DNA from: Candidatus Aenigmatarchaeota archaeon
GTDB lineage: Archaea > Aenigmatarchaeota > Aenigmatarchaeia > CG10238-14
Reading direction: 5' to 3'
Length of the DNA stretch: 64,000 bases
NCBI GenBank assembly: GCA_018304545.1
Contig: JAGVVZ010000004.1
Location: 1-64,000 of the forward strand
This document shows, one piece after another, positions 24,933-33,078 of the stretch; the first letter of the stretch is position 1, and each line of letters begins with the position of its first letter. The notes beneath the pieces are model-generated. The model searched no databases. It was not told where the DNA came from and saw only the letters and a list, made by a program, of their open reading frames with translations. The position numbers were made by a program, and so were the translations under genes.

Positions 24933-25763
24933 TTATTTGAATATATCCAAACCTGTGTATTTGCTTTCTTCAACAGCTACTAGCCAATCAACACCCTGTG
25001 CAACTCTATTTTTTACATACTGATATACAGCATGATATCCTAGAACATGTTTTACTGATGTTATATGTTCTACTCCAACTACAACAATCAGAACTCTGCC
25101 ATATGCCCATGAACCGTTTACTGTACGACGATCCGATTTAGAGACGATATCCATAGCAGGTTTGTAAGCGTTTATATATGCTAAATGCAGAGATTCTGCA
25201 TACGTTCGTTCTTCTGCATTACCATTCATCATGCAGTGATTTTCAATTAGAATAGTTCTGCCTTCTTCTAATGAAATTTCAACATCAGACATTAACGAAC
25301 CATCGTTTCTGCGTAACTCAGCTTCTCTATCGTGATTAAGTTCATGAAGGGCTTTGGCTTTCTCTTCAGCTAAGGTTGTTTCTGATTGTAATAGATATCT
25401 GGGATCCACGTTTTGAGTATCCACTTCTTGAGTAATAACAACAGAATCATAATCAAAGATAATACTACCACCATTTTCAGGAAAATATCTGGCCCCACCA
25501 CCAGGTTCAGGCTTGACTCTTATTGTTGGTTCAGATTGAAAATTATAACCGGTGCAGCTTTCTAAAAATCTAACATAATTAGGAAATCTACCTTTAAGTT
25601 CTCTTTGAGCATTTTGGGTTTGAGAAAGCATTACTCTTGAAATAGTTTGTGTATCATATCCATTAACGGTATTGTTTATTGGTTTTGAGGATGACGGAGA
25701 GAAAATCATAGCTAGAGAAAGTAACGCAAAAACTAATCTAAAAATCAATGATTTAGATTTCAT
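24933..25763 (-). CDS. Secreted protein with HELNH motif
   Basis: A protein of about 276 residues starting with a signal peptide (KSKSLIFRLVFALLSLAMIF). The segment KALHELNHDREAELRR (about 135-150) has the HExxH form of zinc peptidases, with Glu residues downstream (SLEEGRTI). No pro-peptide or other known domain is visible. Possibly a surface metallopeptidase. ATG 25763 places the basic residues before the hydrophobic stretch. Converges on the UPF0147 gene with no gap. Confidence 0.5.
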   Translation of the reverse strand: MKSKSLIFRLVFALLSLAMIFSPSSSKPINNTVNGYDTQTISRVMLSQTQNAQRELKGRFPNYVRFLESCTGYNFQSEPTIRVKPEPGGGARYFPENGGSIIFDYDSVVITQEVDTQNVDPRYLLQSETTLAEEKAKALHELNHDREAELRRNDGSLMSDVEISLEEGRTILIENHCMMNGNAEERTYAESLHLAYINAYKPAMDIVSKSDRRTVNGSWAYGRVLIVVVGVEHITSVKHVLGYHAVYQYVKNRVAQGVDWLVAVEESKYTGLDIFK

Positions 25764-25949
25764 AAAGTCTAAAAACACAAATAAACTTTAAATTGCTTTC
25801 CATTTAGTATCAATATTTTGATAAATATACTGCCATTGATAAATCTGCACAATTTTTATCATATCATGCAGTAAAATAAAAGCTTTTTATCTAGATTTAC
25901 CATAATTATTTAAGTTTAATATACAAAACCTGAATAGAGGTGAAACTTA

Positions 25950-26300
25950 ATGCCTTTTAGAGGACTTTTTGGGAGAGAAGAGGACGAAGAAGAATTTGTT
26001 GAAATAGAAAAAACAGCAGACGACAGCAAAAAAGTACAAGTTATGATTGAAAGTTTAGAGGATTATAGAGACGTCGAAAGAGTTCAAAAATTGTTAAGAG
26101 AAGGGAATATTGTATTACTGAAAATTAAACCATTGAAAGATAAAGATTTAGGTGAACTAAAGAGATCTGTTCAAAGACTCAAGAAAACATGTACAGCAAT
26201 GAACGGCGATATAGTCGGAGTAGACGAACACTTCTTGATATTGACTCCCCCGACAGCTTCGGTATATAGAGGAGAACAAGCCAGATTGACACAGGTTTAG
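25950..26300 (+). CDS. sepF: SepF-like cell-division protein
   Basis: This 116-aa protein has an acidic N-terminal linker beginning MPFRGLFGR, an amphipathic membrane-binding start. The SepF/DUF552 core follows (VQVMIESLEDYRDVERVQKL, GNIVLLKIKPLKDKDLGEL, KRSVQRLKKTC, GDIVGVDEHFLILTP). In archaea SepF anchors FtsZ to the membrane. A GAGGTGA Shine-Dalgarno precedes ATG. Monocistronic. Confidence 0.9.
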   Translation: MPFRGLFGREEDEEEFVEIEKTADDSKKVQVMIESLEDYRDVERVQKLLREGNIVLLKIKPLKDKDLGELKRSVQRLKKTCTAMNGDIVGVDEHFLILTPPTASVYRGEQARLTQV

Positions 26301-26381
26301 ATTTTTTTGTTTTAAATCTAACTTATTTACATACTAATTGTTTTAAGTTCAATATAACTAGATTAACTATTCTCAAATAAC

Positions 26382-26618
26382 TTATTGTCTTGTTACTCCC
26401 CTATCATATTCGTATCCGAATAAAAGACCCAAAGTAATCACAAATGGAAGTGTACCCAAATAATTAACAGCATTTATAGAAGGATCTCTACTTACATATC
26501 CAATTGCCGCTATAGCTGTTAACATGCAGGTCCCTGATAAGGCACCAATAACTCTACCAATATAGAACATAATTATAATTAATATCGGTACCGTAAATAC
26601 TAATTTATGGTCTAACAA
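26382..26618 (-). CDS. Small membrane protein (78 aa)
   Basis: Two or three hydrophobic helices (KLVFTVPILIIIMFYIGRVI, CMLTAIAAIGYV, FVITLGLLFGYEY). TTG 26618 overlaps the end of the upstream hydrolase gene by 14 nt, so the two are coupled. Unknown function. Confidence 0.5.
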   Translation of the reverse strand: MLDHKLVFTVPILIIIMFYIGRVIGALSGTCMLTAIAAIGYVSRDPSINAVNYLGTLPFVITLGLLFGYEYDRGVTRQ

Positions 26619-27246
26619 TAGGTTTTAATGTTTTCGCCTCAATCAAAGACTGATCTTGTATATTTCTCTCAAAAATTTCCGGATTTGCTTTTGTTCCTTT
26701 AATAAAATTGAAATGCATGGGAATAGCTATTTTTGGCTGAATTAGAATTGCCGCATTAGCAGCCTCCTCTTCATTCATAGTGTATGTACCTCCAATCGGA
26801 AGAAGTGCTACGTCAGTTTTGTAATTTGCCATTTCTTGTATCAAGTCCGTATCTCCAGCATGATATATTCTTGTGCCGTCAACATCTATGATAAAACCGA
26901 TTCCAAACCCCTTTGGATGAAAAGGTTTGCCAACATTATAGGCGTTTACAGCCCTCACTTTAATACTTTTTTCAATAATTTCTTTACCTTCTTCTATCAT
27001 CTTGACATTGCCTGATAATTTTTTAGCGCTAGAAACATTAGTCACGATGATTGTATCAGACTTATTTATCATATGAACCTTTTCATTGTCACAATGATCA
27101 AAATGCTCATGAGTTATTAGTATAAGGTCGGCCTTTTCAGGATCTTTATCTAGTATGTATGGATCAAAATAAATTACTGTATTTTTATATTTAATTTTAA
27201 ACGTTGAGTGACCAACCCATTCAATATTTAAATTGCCGATATCCAT
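26605..27246 (-). CDS. Metallo-beta-lactamase fold hydrolase (UPF0173)
   Basis: This 213-aa protein has LITHEHFDHCD as its metal motif, YHAGDTDLI as the second site and a third histidine in MHFNFIKG. The N-terminal WVGHSTFKI is the UPF0173 hallmark. Predicted zinc-dependent hydrolase of unknown substrate. Confidence 0.88.
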   Translation of the reverse strand: MDIGNLNIEWVGHSTFKIKYKNTVIYFDPYILDKDPEKADLILITHEHFDHCDNEKVHMINKSDTIIVTNVSSAKKLSGNVKMIEEGKEIIEKSIKVRAVNAYNVGKPFHPKGFGIGFIIDVDGTRIYHAGDTDLIQEMANYKTDVALLPIGGTYTMNEEEAANAAILIQPKIAIPMHFNFIKGTKANPEIFERNIQDQSLIEAKTLKPIVRP

Positions 27247-27303
27247 TTAAACCTAAAAAGCTTATGTGCTTTGAATTATAAAAATATTGAACAAGGAGAT
27301 GAA

Positions 27304-27768
27304 ATGAATAAACTTAAATTAGATTCAAAGAAAATTCTTGCCTTATTTTTTATAATAATTATGCTGGGATCTACAGCGACATTTGCTATATTGAGCGTGT
27401 TCACTCCTAGACAACAAGTTGAGGATATATTAAAGCAAAAAATTGTAAAAACCAAATTTGCTCCTGAGGTTCATGATTATTTACTGCAGAGCGGGTTCAC
27501 AATGATTGAATATCATTATGGTACTGGTTGCCCGGAATGCGAATCAATTAAGAAAGAACTGGAAGACATAACAACAAACAAAGCTGAAGGGCAAATCTAT
27601 CTTCAGGAAATAGAATCCGTGAAAGAATATGAGAGTAGATTGGAAATCAGAAATTTCTACACAAAAACTCAAGATTCTCTTAACAACCCGACAATAAATG
27701 ATATAAATGCAGAAGTTTGCAAGGCACTAACAACAACGCCTTTTTGGTGCATAAGTGGCGAAATTTAG
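27304..27768 (+). CDS. Membrane-anchored thioredoxin-like protein
   Basis: A protein of about 154 residues with one N-terminal membrane segment (ILALFFIIIMLGSTATFAIL). An extracytoplasmic domain carries CPEC in YHYGTGCPECESIKKEL, a thioredoxin-like redox pair followed by its helix, and two more cysteines near the C-terminus. ATG 27304 follows GGAGATG. It may act in disulfide chemistry outside the membrane. Its stop overlaps the convergent 51-aa gene. Confidence 0.65.
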   Translation: MNKLKLDSKKILALFFIIIMLGSTATFAILSVFTPRQQVEDILKQKIVKTKFAPEVHDYLLQSGFTMIEYHYGTGCPECESIKKELEDITTNKAEGQIYLQEIESVKEYESRLEIRNFYTKTQDSLNNPTINDINAEVCKALTTTPFWCISGEI

Positions 27769-27920
27769 CCCTTTATTTTTTTATCCATTTCTTCTATCTC
27801 ATCCATGAATCTTTTTACGACTCTTGGAACATCTTTCTCTTCCACTCTTAATATTTCAGCTGTTCTTTTAAGCAGCATCTCTTTCCTTTTCAAATCTTTC
27901 CATTCCTTTTCTGTTAGCAT
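27765..27920 (-). CDS. 51-aa highly charged helical protein
   Basis: ATG 27920 opens a 51-codon frame: MLTEKEWKDLKRKEMLLKR, then RVEEKDVPRVVKRFMDEI and a Lys-rich end. It is almost wholly helical and looks like a protein-binding or ribosome-associated peptide. It lies 30 bp downstream of mbf1 on the same strand, and its last codon overlaps the stop of the convergent thioredoxin-like gene. Confidence 0.55.
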   Translation of the reverse strand: MLTEKEWKDLKRKEMLLKRTAEILRVEEKDVPRVVKRFMDEIEEMDKKIKG

Positions 27921-27950
27921 AAACTCACTTGTAGATATAAAATTAAATAT

Positions 27951-28391
27951 CTATTTGACTTCGACTACGTCGCCCATTGTCAGTTCTGCTTTTTTCGTGT
28001 CCTTTTTCTGAAGTTTCTGTTCGTTTTTTTCCTTCAGGTTAATATTCAAGAAGATCTCTATTTTATCCAGTAATTTATTATCTGGTTTTAGATCACTCAT
28101 TTCTATTCTTCTAATAATATTTTCCTTCTCCATTATTTTTTGTGCAAATTCCGTTCTTGAGAGTTTCATTTTTTCTCTGGTATTTTTTATTATATTTCCA
28201 TAATTCTCAAGTAAAATGATTTCGTTTAATTCAACTTTAGCTAGAAGTTTTATGTTTTTCGCTGCTCGTTGAGGCAGATCAATTTTTTCTCCAAAATGAA
28301 CACATTTATCGCATACGTTGAGTATGCTTTCTTCTATTTTTGCTTTAATAGGAATGGGGACTTCTTTGCCGCAAATTTCACATTCTGACAT
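27951..28391 (-). CDS. mbf1: Multiprotein-bridging factor 1 (MBF1)
   Basis: This 146-aa protein has an N-terminal zinc ribbon (CEICGKEV...CDKC) and a Cro/C1-type HTH (IIKNTREKMKLSRTEFAQKI, ENIIRRIEMSDLKP), the archaeal MBF1 architecture. Archaeal MBF1 associates with the small ribosomal subunit. The HTH ends in an acidic/basic tail and GDVVEVK. Confidence 0.9.
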   Translation of the reverse strand: MSECEICGKEVPIPIKAKIEESILNVCDKCVHFGEKIDLPQRAAKNIKLLAKVELNEIILLENYGNIIKNTREKMKLSRTEFAQKIMEKENIIRRIEMSDLKPDNKLLDKIEIFLNINLKEKNEQKLQKKDTKKAELTMGDVVEVK

Positions 28392-28516
28392 GTAGGTACC
28401 CTTACCTGATATAGAATTAATATGTATTGGAAATTAAAAAAGTTGTTATTGCGATATTAAACATCACAATAAGGTTTTAATTATTTCAAATACCATTTTT
28501 TCTATAAGGTGTTTAT

Positions 28517-31423
28517 TTGGATAACACATCAGAAATAGAAAAGAAGATAATGAAATTTTGGAAGGACAATAAAATACCCCTAAAAGCCAAGAATTTAAGG
28601 AAAGGAAAGAAAAAGTGGTACTTTTTAGATGGTCCGCCTTATGCAACGGGTTATATTCATATAGGCACGGCATGGAACAAAATTCTCAAGGATACGTACA
28701 TTCGTCTCATGAGAATGCGTGGTCATGATGTCTGGGACAGACCAGGTTATGATACTCACGGCTTGCCGATCGAAAATAAGGTTGAACAAAAACTAGGCTT
28801 TAAATCTAAGTCAGATATTGAAAATCTAGGTGTTAAGAAGTTTAATCAGGAGTGTAGAAATTATGTTACCCAATTTATCGGTATTATGAACGAACAGTTC
28901 TGGGATTTGGGGGTGTGGATGAACTGGGACAGTCCGTATCTGACACTAAACAATGAATATATTGAAGGTGCGTGGCATACGTTCAAGGTAGGGTTTGAAA
29001 AGGGCTTCTTGTATAAGGACGTGTATTCTGTTCATGTCTGCCCGCACTGCGAAACAAGTGTGGCTTATAACGAGATAGAATACACACAATTGAATGATCC
29101 TTCTATATACATTAAATTTCCTGTTAAGGGGAGCGATAATGAATACTTTCTGATTTGGACAACAACGCCGTGGACTTTGCCATCGAACACAGGTATTATG
29201 GCTAAACCAGATGCTGATTATGCATACGTGCAAGTGGAAGGAGAAGTTTTGATCATGGCTAACAATCTTGTGGAGAAAGTGATGGAAAAGGTAGGCGCAA
29301 CAGATTACAGAATTATAAGAACTGTTAAAGGAAGGGATCTGGAGGGCAAGAAATATACACAGCCGTTATCTGACGTTTTTCTGTTTATCGATTCTTTACA
29401 GAATGCCCATAGAGTTGTACTCTCAGATCAGTATGTCACATTAGAAGAGGGAACGGGGTTAGTTCATACTGCTCCCGGTCATGGCCAGGAGGATTATAAA
29501 GTAGGTAAAGAGACAGGCCTCCCAATAGTATCGCCTCTCAAGATGAATGGAAGATATGATCAGAAATGTGGAAGATTTAGTGGAATGAAGGCTAAAGAAG
29601 CGGATAAAGAGATCATTGACGAATTTAAGGCCAAAGGATTGCTGTTCCATCAAGAAAGAATAGCACATGATTATCCGCAATGTTGGCGTTGTAGCACGCC
29701 TTTATTGTTTATGGCTGTTCCACAATGGTTCTTCAAAGTTACCAAAATCAGGAATAAGCTCATTGAAGAAAATAAAAAAGTGAAATGGTATCCTGATTGG
29801 GCTGGAAAGAGAATGGATAATTGGCTGCAGACATTGGGTGATTGGCCTATATCTAGGCAGAGATACTGGGGTATACCGTTGCCCATATGGGAATGCGAAA
29901 GATGCGGTTTACAGAAAGTAATAGGATCAAAAGAAGAATTGCCTAAACCGGCGCCCAAAGATTTTCACAGACCGTTTATAGACGAAGTCTTACTGAATTG
30001 CAAATGTGGAAATAAGATGAAAAGAATCCCGGATGTTTTGGATGTGTGGTTTGATGCTGGATTGGCTGGATGGGCAAGTTTGGAATATCCCACAAATAAA
30101 GAAACCTTCAAAAGATTTTGGCCGTCAGACCTGCAGATCGAAGGGCCTGATCAGATTAGAGGATGGTGGAACGCAGAACTTATAACAAGCGTCATAACAT
30201 TTGATGAGAAACCATTTCAAAGAATACTTTTTCATGGATTTGTTTTGGATGCGCATGGAAATAAAATGTCAAAAAGTAAAGGTAATATAGTTGAACCGAA
30301 AGACGTTGTTCAGAAATATGGCATAGACACTTTGAGATATTATTTGCTCTCTAGCCCCGCTTGGGATGACTTTTACTTCAATTGGACTGATGCTGAAAAC
30401 GTATCAAAAACATTAAATATACTGAAAAACTCTTTTGAATTTGTAAAAACATATTTAACAAAAATTCCGTCCAAAAGACCCATACTGAAGATTGAAGATA
30501 GGTGGATATTGTCAAAACTTAATTCATTAATTTTGGAGTATGATATACAATTTAATGAGTATAATCATCATAAAGTTTTGGAAAAACTATCTGATTTCAT
30601 TTTAAATGATTTCTCAAGATGGTATATAAAATTAATAAGAGATAGAGTTTGGCCAACCTATACGGGAAGCGATAAAGATGCGGCTTACTACACTTTATTC
30701 ACAATTACTGAAAATTTAGTTAAGATGCTGGCCCCAATAACGCCGGTCATTGCAGAGCATATATATCAAGAAATCGTCAAACCCGTTAAGAAAAAGATAG
30801 AATCTGTTCATATGCTCGACCTCCCAGTAGCAGACAAGAAAATGATAAACAAAGATTTGGAAGACCAGATGGAATTAGCAAAACAGATGTTTGAAGCTTG
30901 CTCATCTGCAAGGCAAGAAGCGAAAATTAAATTAAAATGGCCAATCAAAGCAATGCTCTTACAGACAAATGAGAAAAGAGTTAGACAGACTGTAAAGAGT
31001 TTGCAGAAAGTTTTATTGTCAATGTGCAATGTAAAGAAAATAGAATTTGTCAGAAAATTGCCTAAAGGCAAATTTGTAGAAGGCACGTTTGATAAATATA
31101 AACTATACCTGAACCTTATAGAAGATGAAGAAATATATCAAGAGAGACTTTATAGGGAATTGACCAGAGAGATACAAGAAATGAGAAAGAAAGGTAATTT
31201 TATTGTTTCGGATGAAATATTTTTAACTTTAAGATCGGATGACGAAACGCAGAAGATTTTAAACAAATATTCTAAAAACTTGCAGTTGGAAGTAGGAGCA
31301 AATAAAATCCAAATAGGCGAACTGAAAGGCAAACATGCAGGCGAACTTAATTTTAATAAAAAGAAAATAAGTATAGCTTTTGATAAGGAAACTCCAGCTA
31401 AAAAAGTTGAATCAAAAAAATGA
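28517..31423 (+). CDS. ileS: Isoleucyl-tRNA synthetase
   Basis: This 968-aa class Ia synthetase carries DGPPYATGYIHIGT as the HIGH region and GYDTHGLPIE. The CP1 editing domain has WTTTPWTLPSNT and TAPGHGQEDY. A zinc knuckle (CWRC, CERC...CKC) and KMSKSKGN near residue 590 follow. TTG 28517 with AAGGTG upstream is the start. Monocistronic and transcribed divergently from mbf1. Confidence 0.96.
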   Translation: MDNTSEIEKKIMKFWKDNKIPLKAKNLRKGKKKWYFLDGPPYATGYIHIGTAWNKILKDTYIRLMRMRGHDVWDRPGYDTHGLPIENKVEQKLGFKSKSDIENLGVKKFNQECRNYVTQFIGIMNEQFWDLGVWMNWDSPYLTLNNEYIEGAWHTFKVGFEKGFLYKDVYSVHVCPHCETSVAYNEIEYTQLNDPSIYIKFPVKGSDNEYFLIWTTTPWTLPSNTGIMAKPDADYAYVQVEGEVLIMANNLVEKVMEKVGATDYRIIRTVKGRDLEGKKYTQPLSDVFLFIDSLQNAHRVVLSDQYVTLEEGTGLVHTAPGHGQEDYKVGKETGLPIVSPLKMNGRYDQKCGRFSGMKAKEADKEIIDEFKAKGLLFHQERIAHDYPQCWRCSTPLLFMAVPQWFFKVTKIRNKLIEENKKVKWYPDWAGKRMDNWLQTLGDWPISRQRYWGIPLPIWECERCGLQKVIGSKEELPKPAPKDFHRPFIDEVLLNCKCGNKMKRIPDVLDVWFDAGLAGWASLEYPTNKETFKRFWPSDLQIEGPDQIRGWWNAELITSVITFDEKPFQRILFHGFVLDAHGNKMSKSKGNIVEPKDVVQKYGIDTLRYYLLSSPAWDDFYFNWTDAENVSKTLNILKNSFEFVKTYLTKIPSKRPILKIEDRWILSKLNSLILEYDIQFNEYNHHKVLEKLSDFILNDFSRWYIKLIRDRVWPTYTGSDKDAAYYTLFTITENLVKMLAPITPVIAEHIYQEIVKPVKKKIESVHMLDLPVADKKMINKDLEDQMELAKQMFEACSSARQEAKIKLKWPIKAMLLQTNEKRVRQTVKSLQKVLLSMCNVKKIEFVRKLPKGKFVEGTFDKYKLYLNLIEDEEIYQERLYRELTREIQEMRKKGNFIVSDEIFLTLRSDDETQKILNKYSKNLQLEVGANKIQIGELKGKHAGELNFNKKKISIAFDKETPAKKVESKK

Positions 31424-31687
31424 TTAATCCATCATAGATTTCATCATAGGACAATCAGTCATGTGCTCTTTCATCTTATCTCGCATTTCTTTATTATTCA
31501 TCATTTCTTGCATTCTTTCTATCATTCCGTTATTCATATTCCCATTCATTTCGCGCATCATTGAATTCATGTTCATGCTATCGTCATTATCATTCGTGTC
31601 AGATTGTGCTATAGCAGATCCTGCAGTTAATAATATTATCAATCCGACAGAACCGATCAATAGCAATTCTTCTGTCTTAATTTTCAT
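31424..31687 (-). CDS. Secreted methionine-rich protein
   Basis: This 87-aa protein has a signal peptide (LLLIGSVGLIILLTAGSAIAQ) and a mature part of about 60 residues with over 15 methionines (MNMNSMMREMNGNMNNGM, then KEHMTDCPMMKSMM). Met-rich extracellular sequences often bind Cu(I) or Ag(I); that function is inference. It lies beside the membrane HTH gene at 31774, which could regulate it. Confidence 0.6.
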   Translation of the reverse strand: MKIKTEELLLIGSVGLIILLTAGSAIAQSDTNDNDDSMNMNSMMREMNGNMNNGMIERMQEMMNNKEMRDKMKEHMTDCPMMKSMMD

Positions 31688-31773
31688 AAAATCACCAAAA
31701 TTAGATAAGTCAGATAGAATATATTTCTTGCCATTTAAACGGTTTAAAACTGTATTTTTCTATCTAAATAAAA

Positions 31774-32310
31774 TTATTTTTTGGATAACCACACTTTATA
31801 CGTTTTACCCTGTCTTTCTCTTTGTATCAAGTTCATCTTATCAAGATTAGTTAAGATCGTAGAAACTTTAGCTTTGTTCCATTCAAGTCTAAAACGTAAA
31901 GAATCCTGTGTTATTTTTCCAGTTTTTCCTATTTCATCTAGCATCCTTTTTTCATCATCAGATAAGCTTTTTCTGACTATTTTGAAAGCCATTTCTCTTA
32001 TATTATCTTTGAGTTTTAATTTTGGTCTTAGTAAGTATGATACTATTACACCTACACCGGCAGCAAATATCATAGAAACTAATGCAAGTGTATTAAAATA
32101 TGAATTTCCGGACATGCCCTGCATCATTCTCATCATATTGTTTTCTAAGTAATTTGCTGGCTTGAAGAATATTTTTAAAATAAACATGAAAACAACATAG
32201 GAGACAAGTATAACAAAAATTACAAATACGAATTTGGTTATAGGATCTATTTTTTTCAGGTTCATTTTATCTAAAATATGTTTATAGTTCATATATAAGA
32301 AATCCGTCAT
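31774..32310 (-). CDS. Membrane-anchored winged-helix protein
   Basis: This 178-aa protein has two N-terminal membrane helices (FVFVIFVILVSYVVFMFILK and TLALVSMIFAAGVGVIVSYL) and a Met-rich extracellular loop (MMRMMQGMSG). A C-terminal winged helix follows (KITQDSLRFRLEWNKAKVST, ILTNLDKMNLIQRERQG). The design couples an outside signal, perhaps a metal, to DNA binding at the membrane. Leaderless start at 32310 assumed. Confidence 0.65.
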   Translation of the reverse strand: MTDFLYMNYKHILDKMNLKKIDPITKFVFVIFVILVSYVVFMFILKIFFKPANYLENNMMRMMQGMSGNSYFNTLALVSMIFAAGVGVIVSYLLRPKLKLKDNIREMAFKIVRKSLSDDEKRMLDEIGKTGKITQDSLRFRLEWNKAKVSTILTNLDKMNLIQRERQGKTYKVWLSKK

Positions 32311-32363
32311 TATCTGATATACCAGCAGAACATTTAATAATATAGACTTCCAGATAATTTGTT

Positions 32364-32798
32364 ATGAATATGCAAGTAAAGGATGTGATGAAGACCCAAG
32401 TTGTTATAGCTAGACCAGATGCAAATATAAGAGAAGCTGCAAAAATAATGACAGATTTGGATATAGGATGTTTAGTAGTTTTAGATAAAGATAAAATAGT
32501 TGGCATATTGTCTGAAACTGATGTTTTAAAAAAAATTGTAGCTCAAGGAGCTGATCCAGAAAAAACAAAGGTAGAAGATATAATGACTAAGGATGTAGTG
32601 ACGATAGATATGGATAAAAATATAGAAGATGTTGCGGAAATGATGGTTGAGAAGAAATTAAAAAGATTGCCTGTCGTAAACGATGGCAAATTGGTTGGCA
32701 TAATAACAGCTACAGATCTTATTTCTTATGAACCAAAAATGATAGAAGCTTTAAGTCAGTTATTCATGTTAAAACAACAGCAAACAGTAGCGGGATAA
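32364..32798 (+). CDS. CBS-domain protein
   Basis: This 144-aa protein is a tandem CBS pair: VKDVMKTQVVIARPDANIRE...IVGILSETDVL, then VEDIMTKDVVTIDMDKNIED...LVGIITATDLI. Such stand-alone pairs bind adenine nucleotides as energy sensors. Effector and partner unknown. Confidence 0.88.
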   Translation: MNMQVKDVMKTQVVIARPDANIREAAKIMTDLDIGCLVVLDKDKIVGILSETDVLKKIVAQGADPEKTKVEDIMTKDVVTIDMDKNIEDVAEMMVEKKLKRLPVVNDGKLVGIITATDLISYEPKMIEALSQLFMLKQQQTVAG

Positions 32799-32828
32799 GC
32801 TTTTATTTGTTTCCATGTAAATTATTTT

Positions 32829-33011
32829 ATGAGTAATAATTATAGGGGAACTATAGGAGATCAACAAGCAAGAATGGGAGCATACTCAAATAGAATATCA
32901 GGGAACCCAATACTGAGTGCTTGGTATAATAGTTCAACTTATGCAAAAATAGGTTTGATATTATCAGGTTTGACAGCTGGTTCTTTAGTGCTTTATGTAT
33001 TTATTAAATAA
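32829..33011 (+). CDS. Small C-tail-anchored protein
   Basis: This 60-aa protein has a polar N-terminal 35 residues and one hydrophobic C-terminal helix (IGLILSGLTAGSLVLYVFI). No family recognised. It lies 31 bp downstream of the CBS gene and has its own ATG with AT-rich upstream sequence. Confidence 0.5.
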   Translation: MSNNYRGTIGDQQARMGAYSNRISGNPILSAWYNSSTYAKIGLILSGLTAGSLVLYVFIK

Positions 33012-33078
33012 ATTTATTTTCTTGTTATTTATACAGTTTATTAAAAGACAAATTAGATAAATTATAATACGTGATTTT

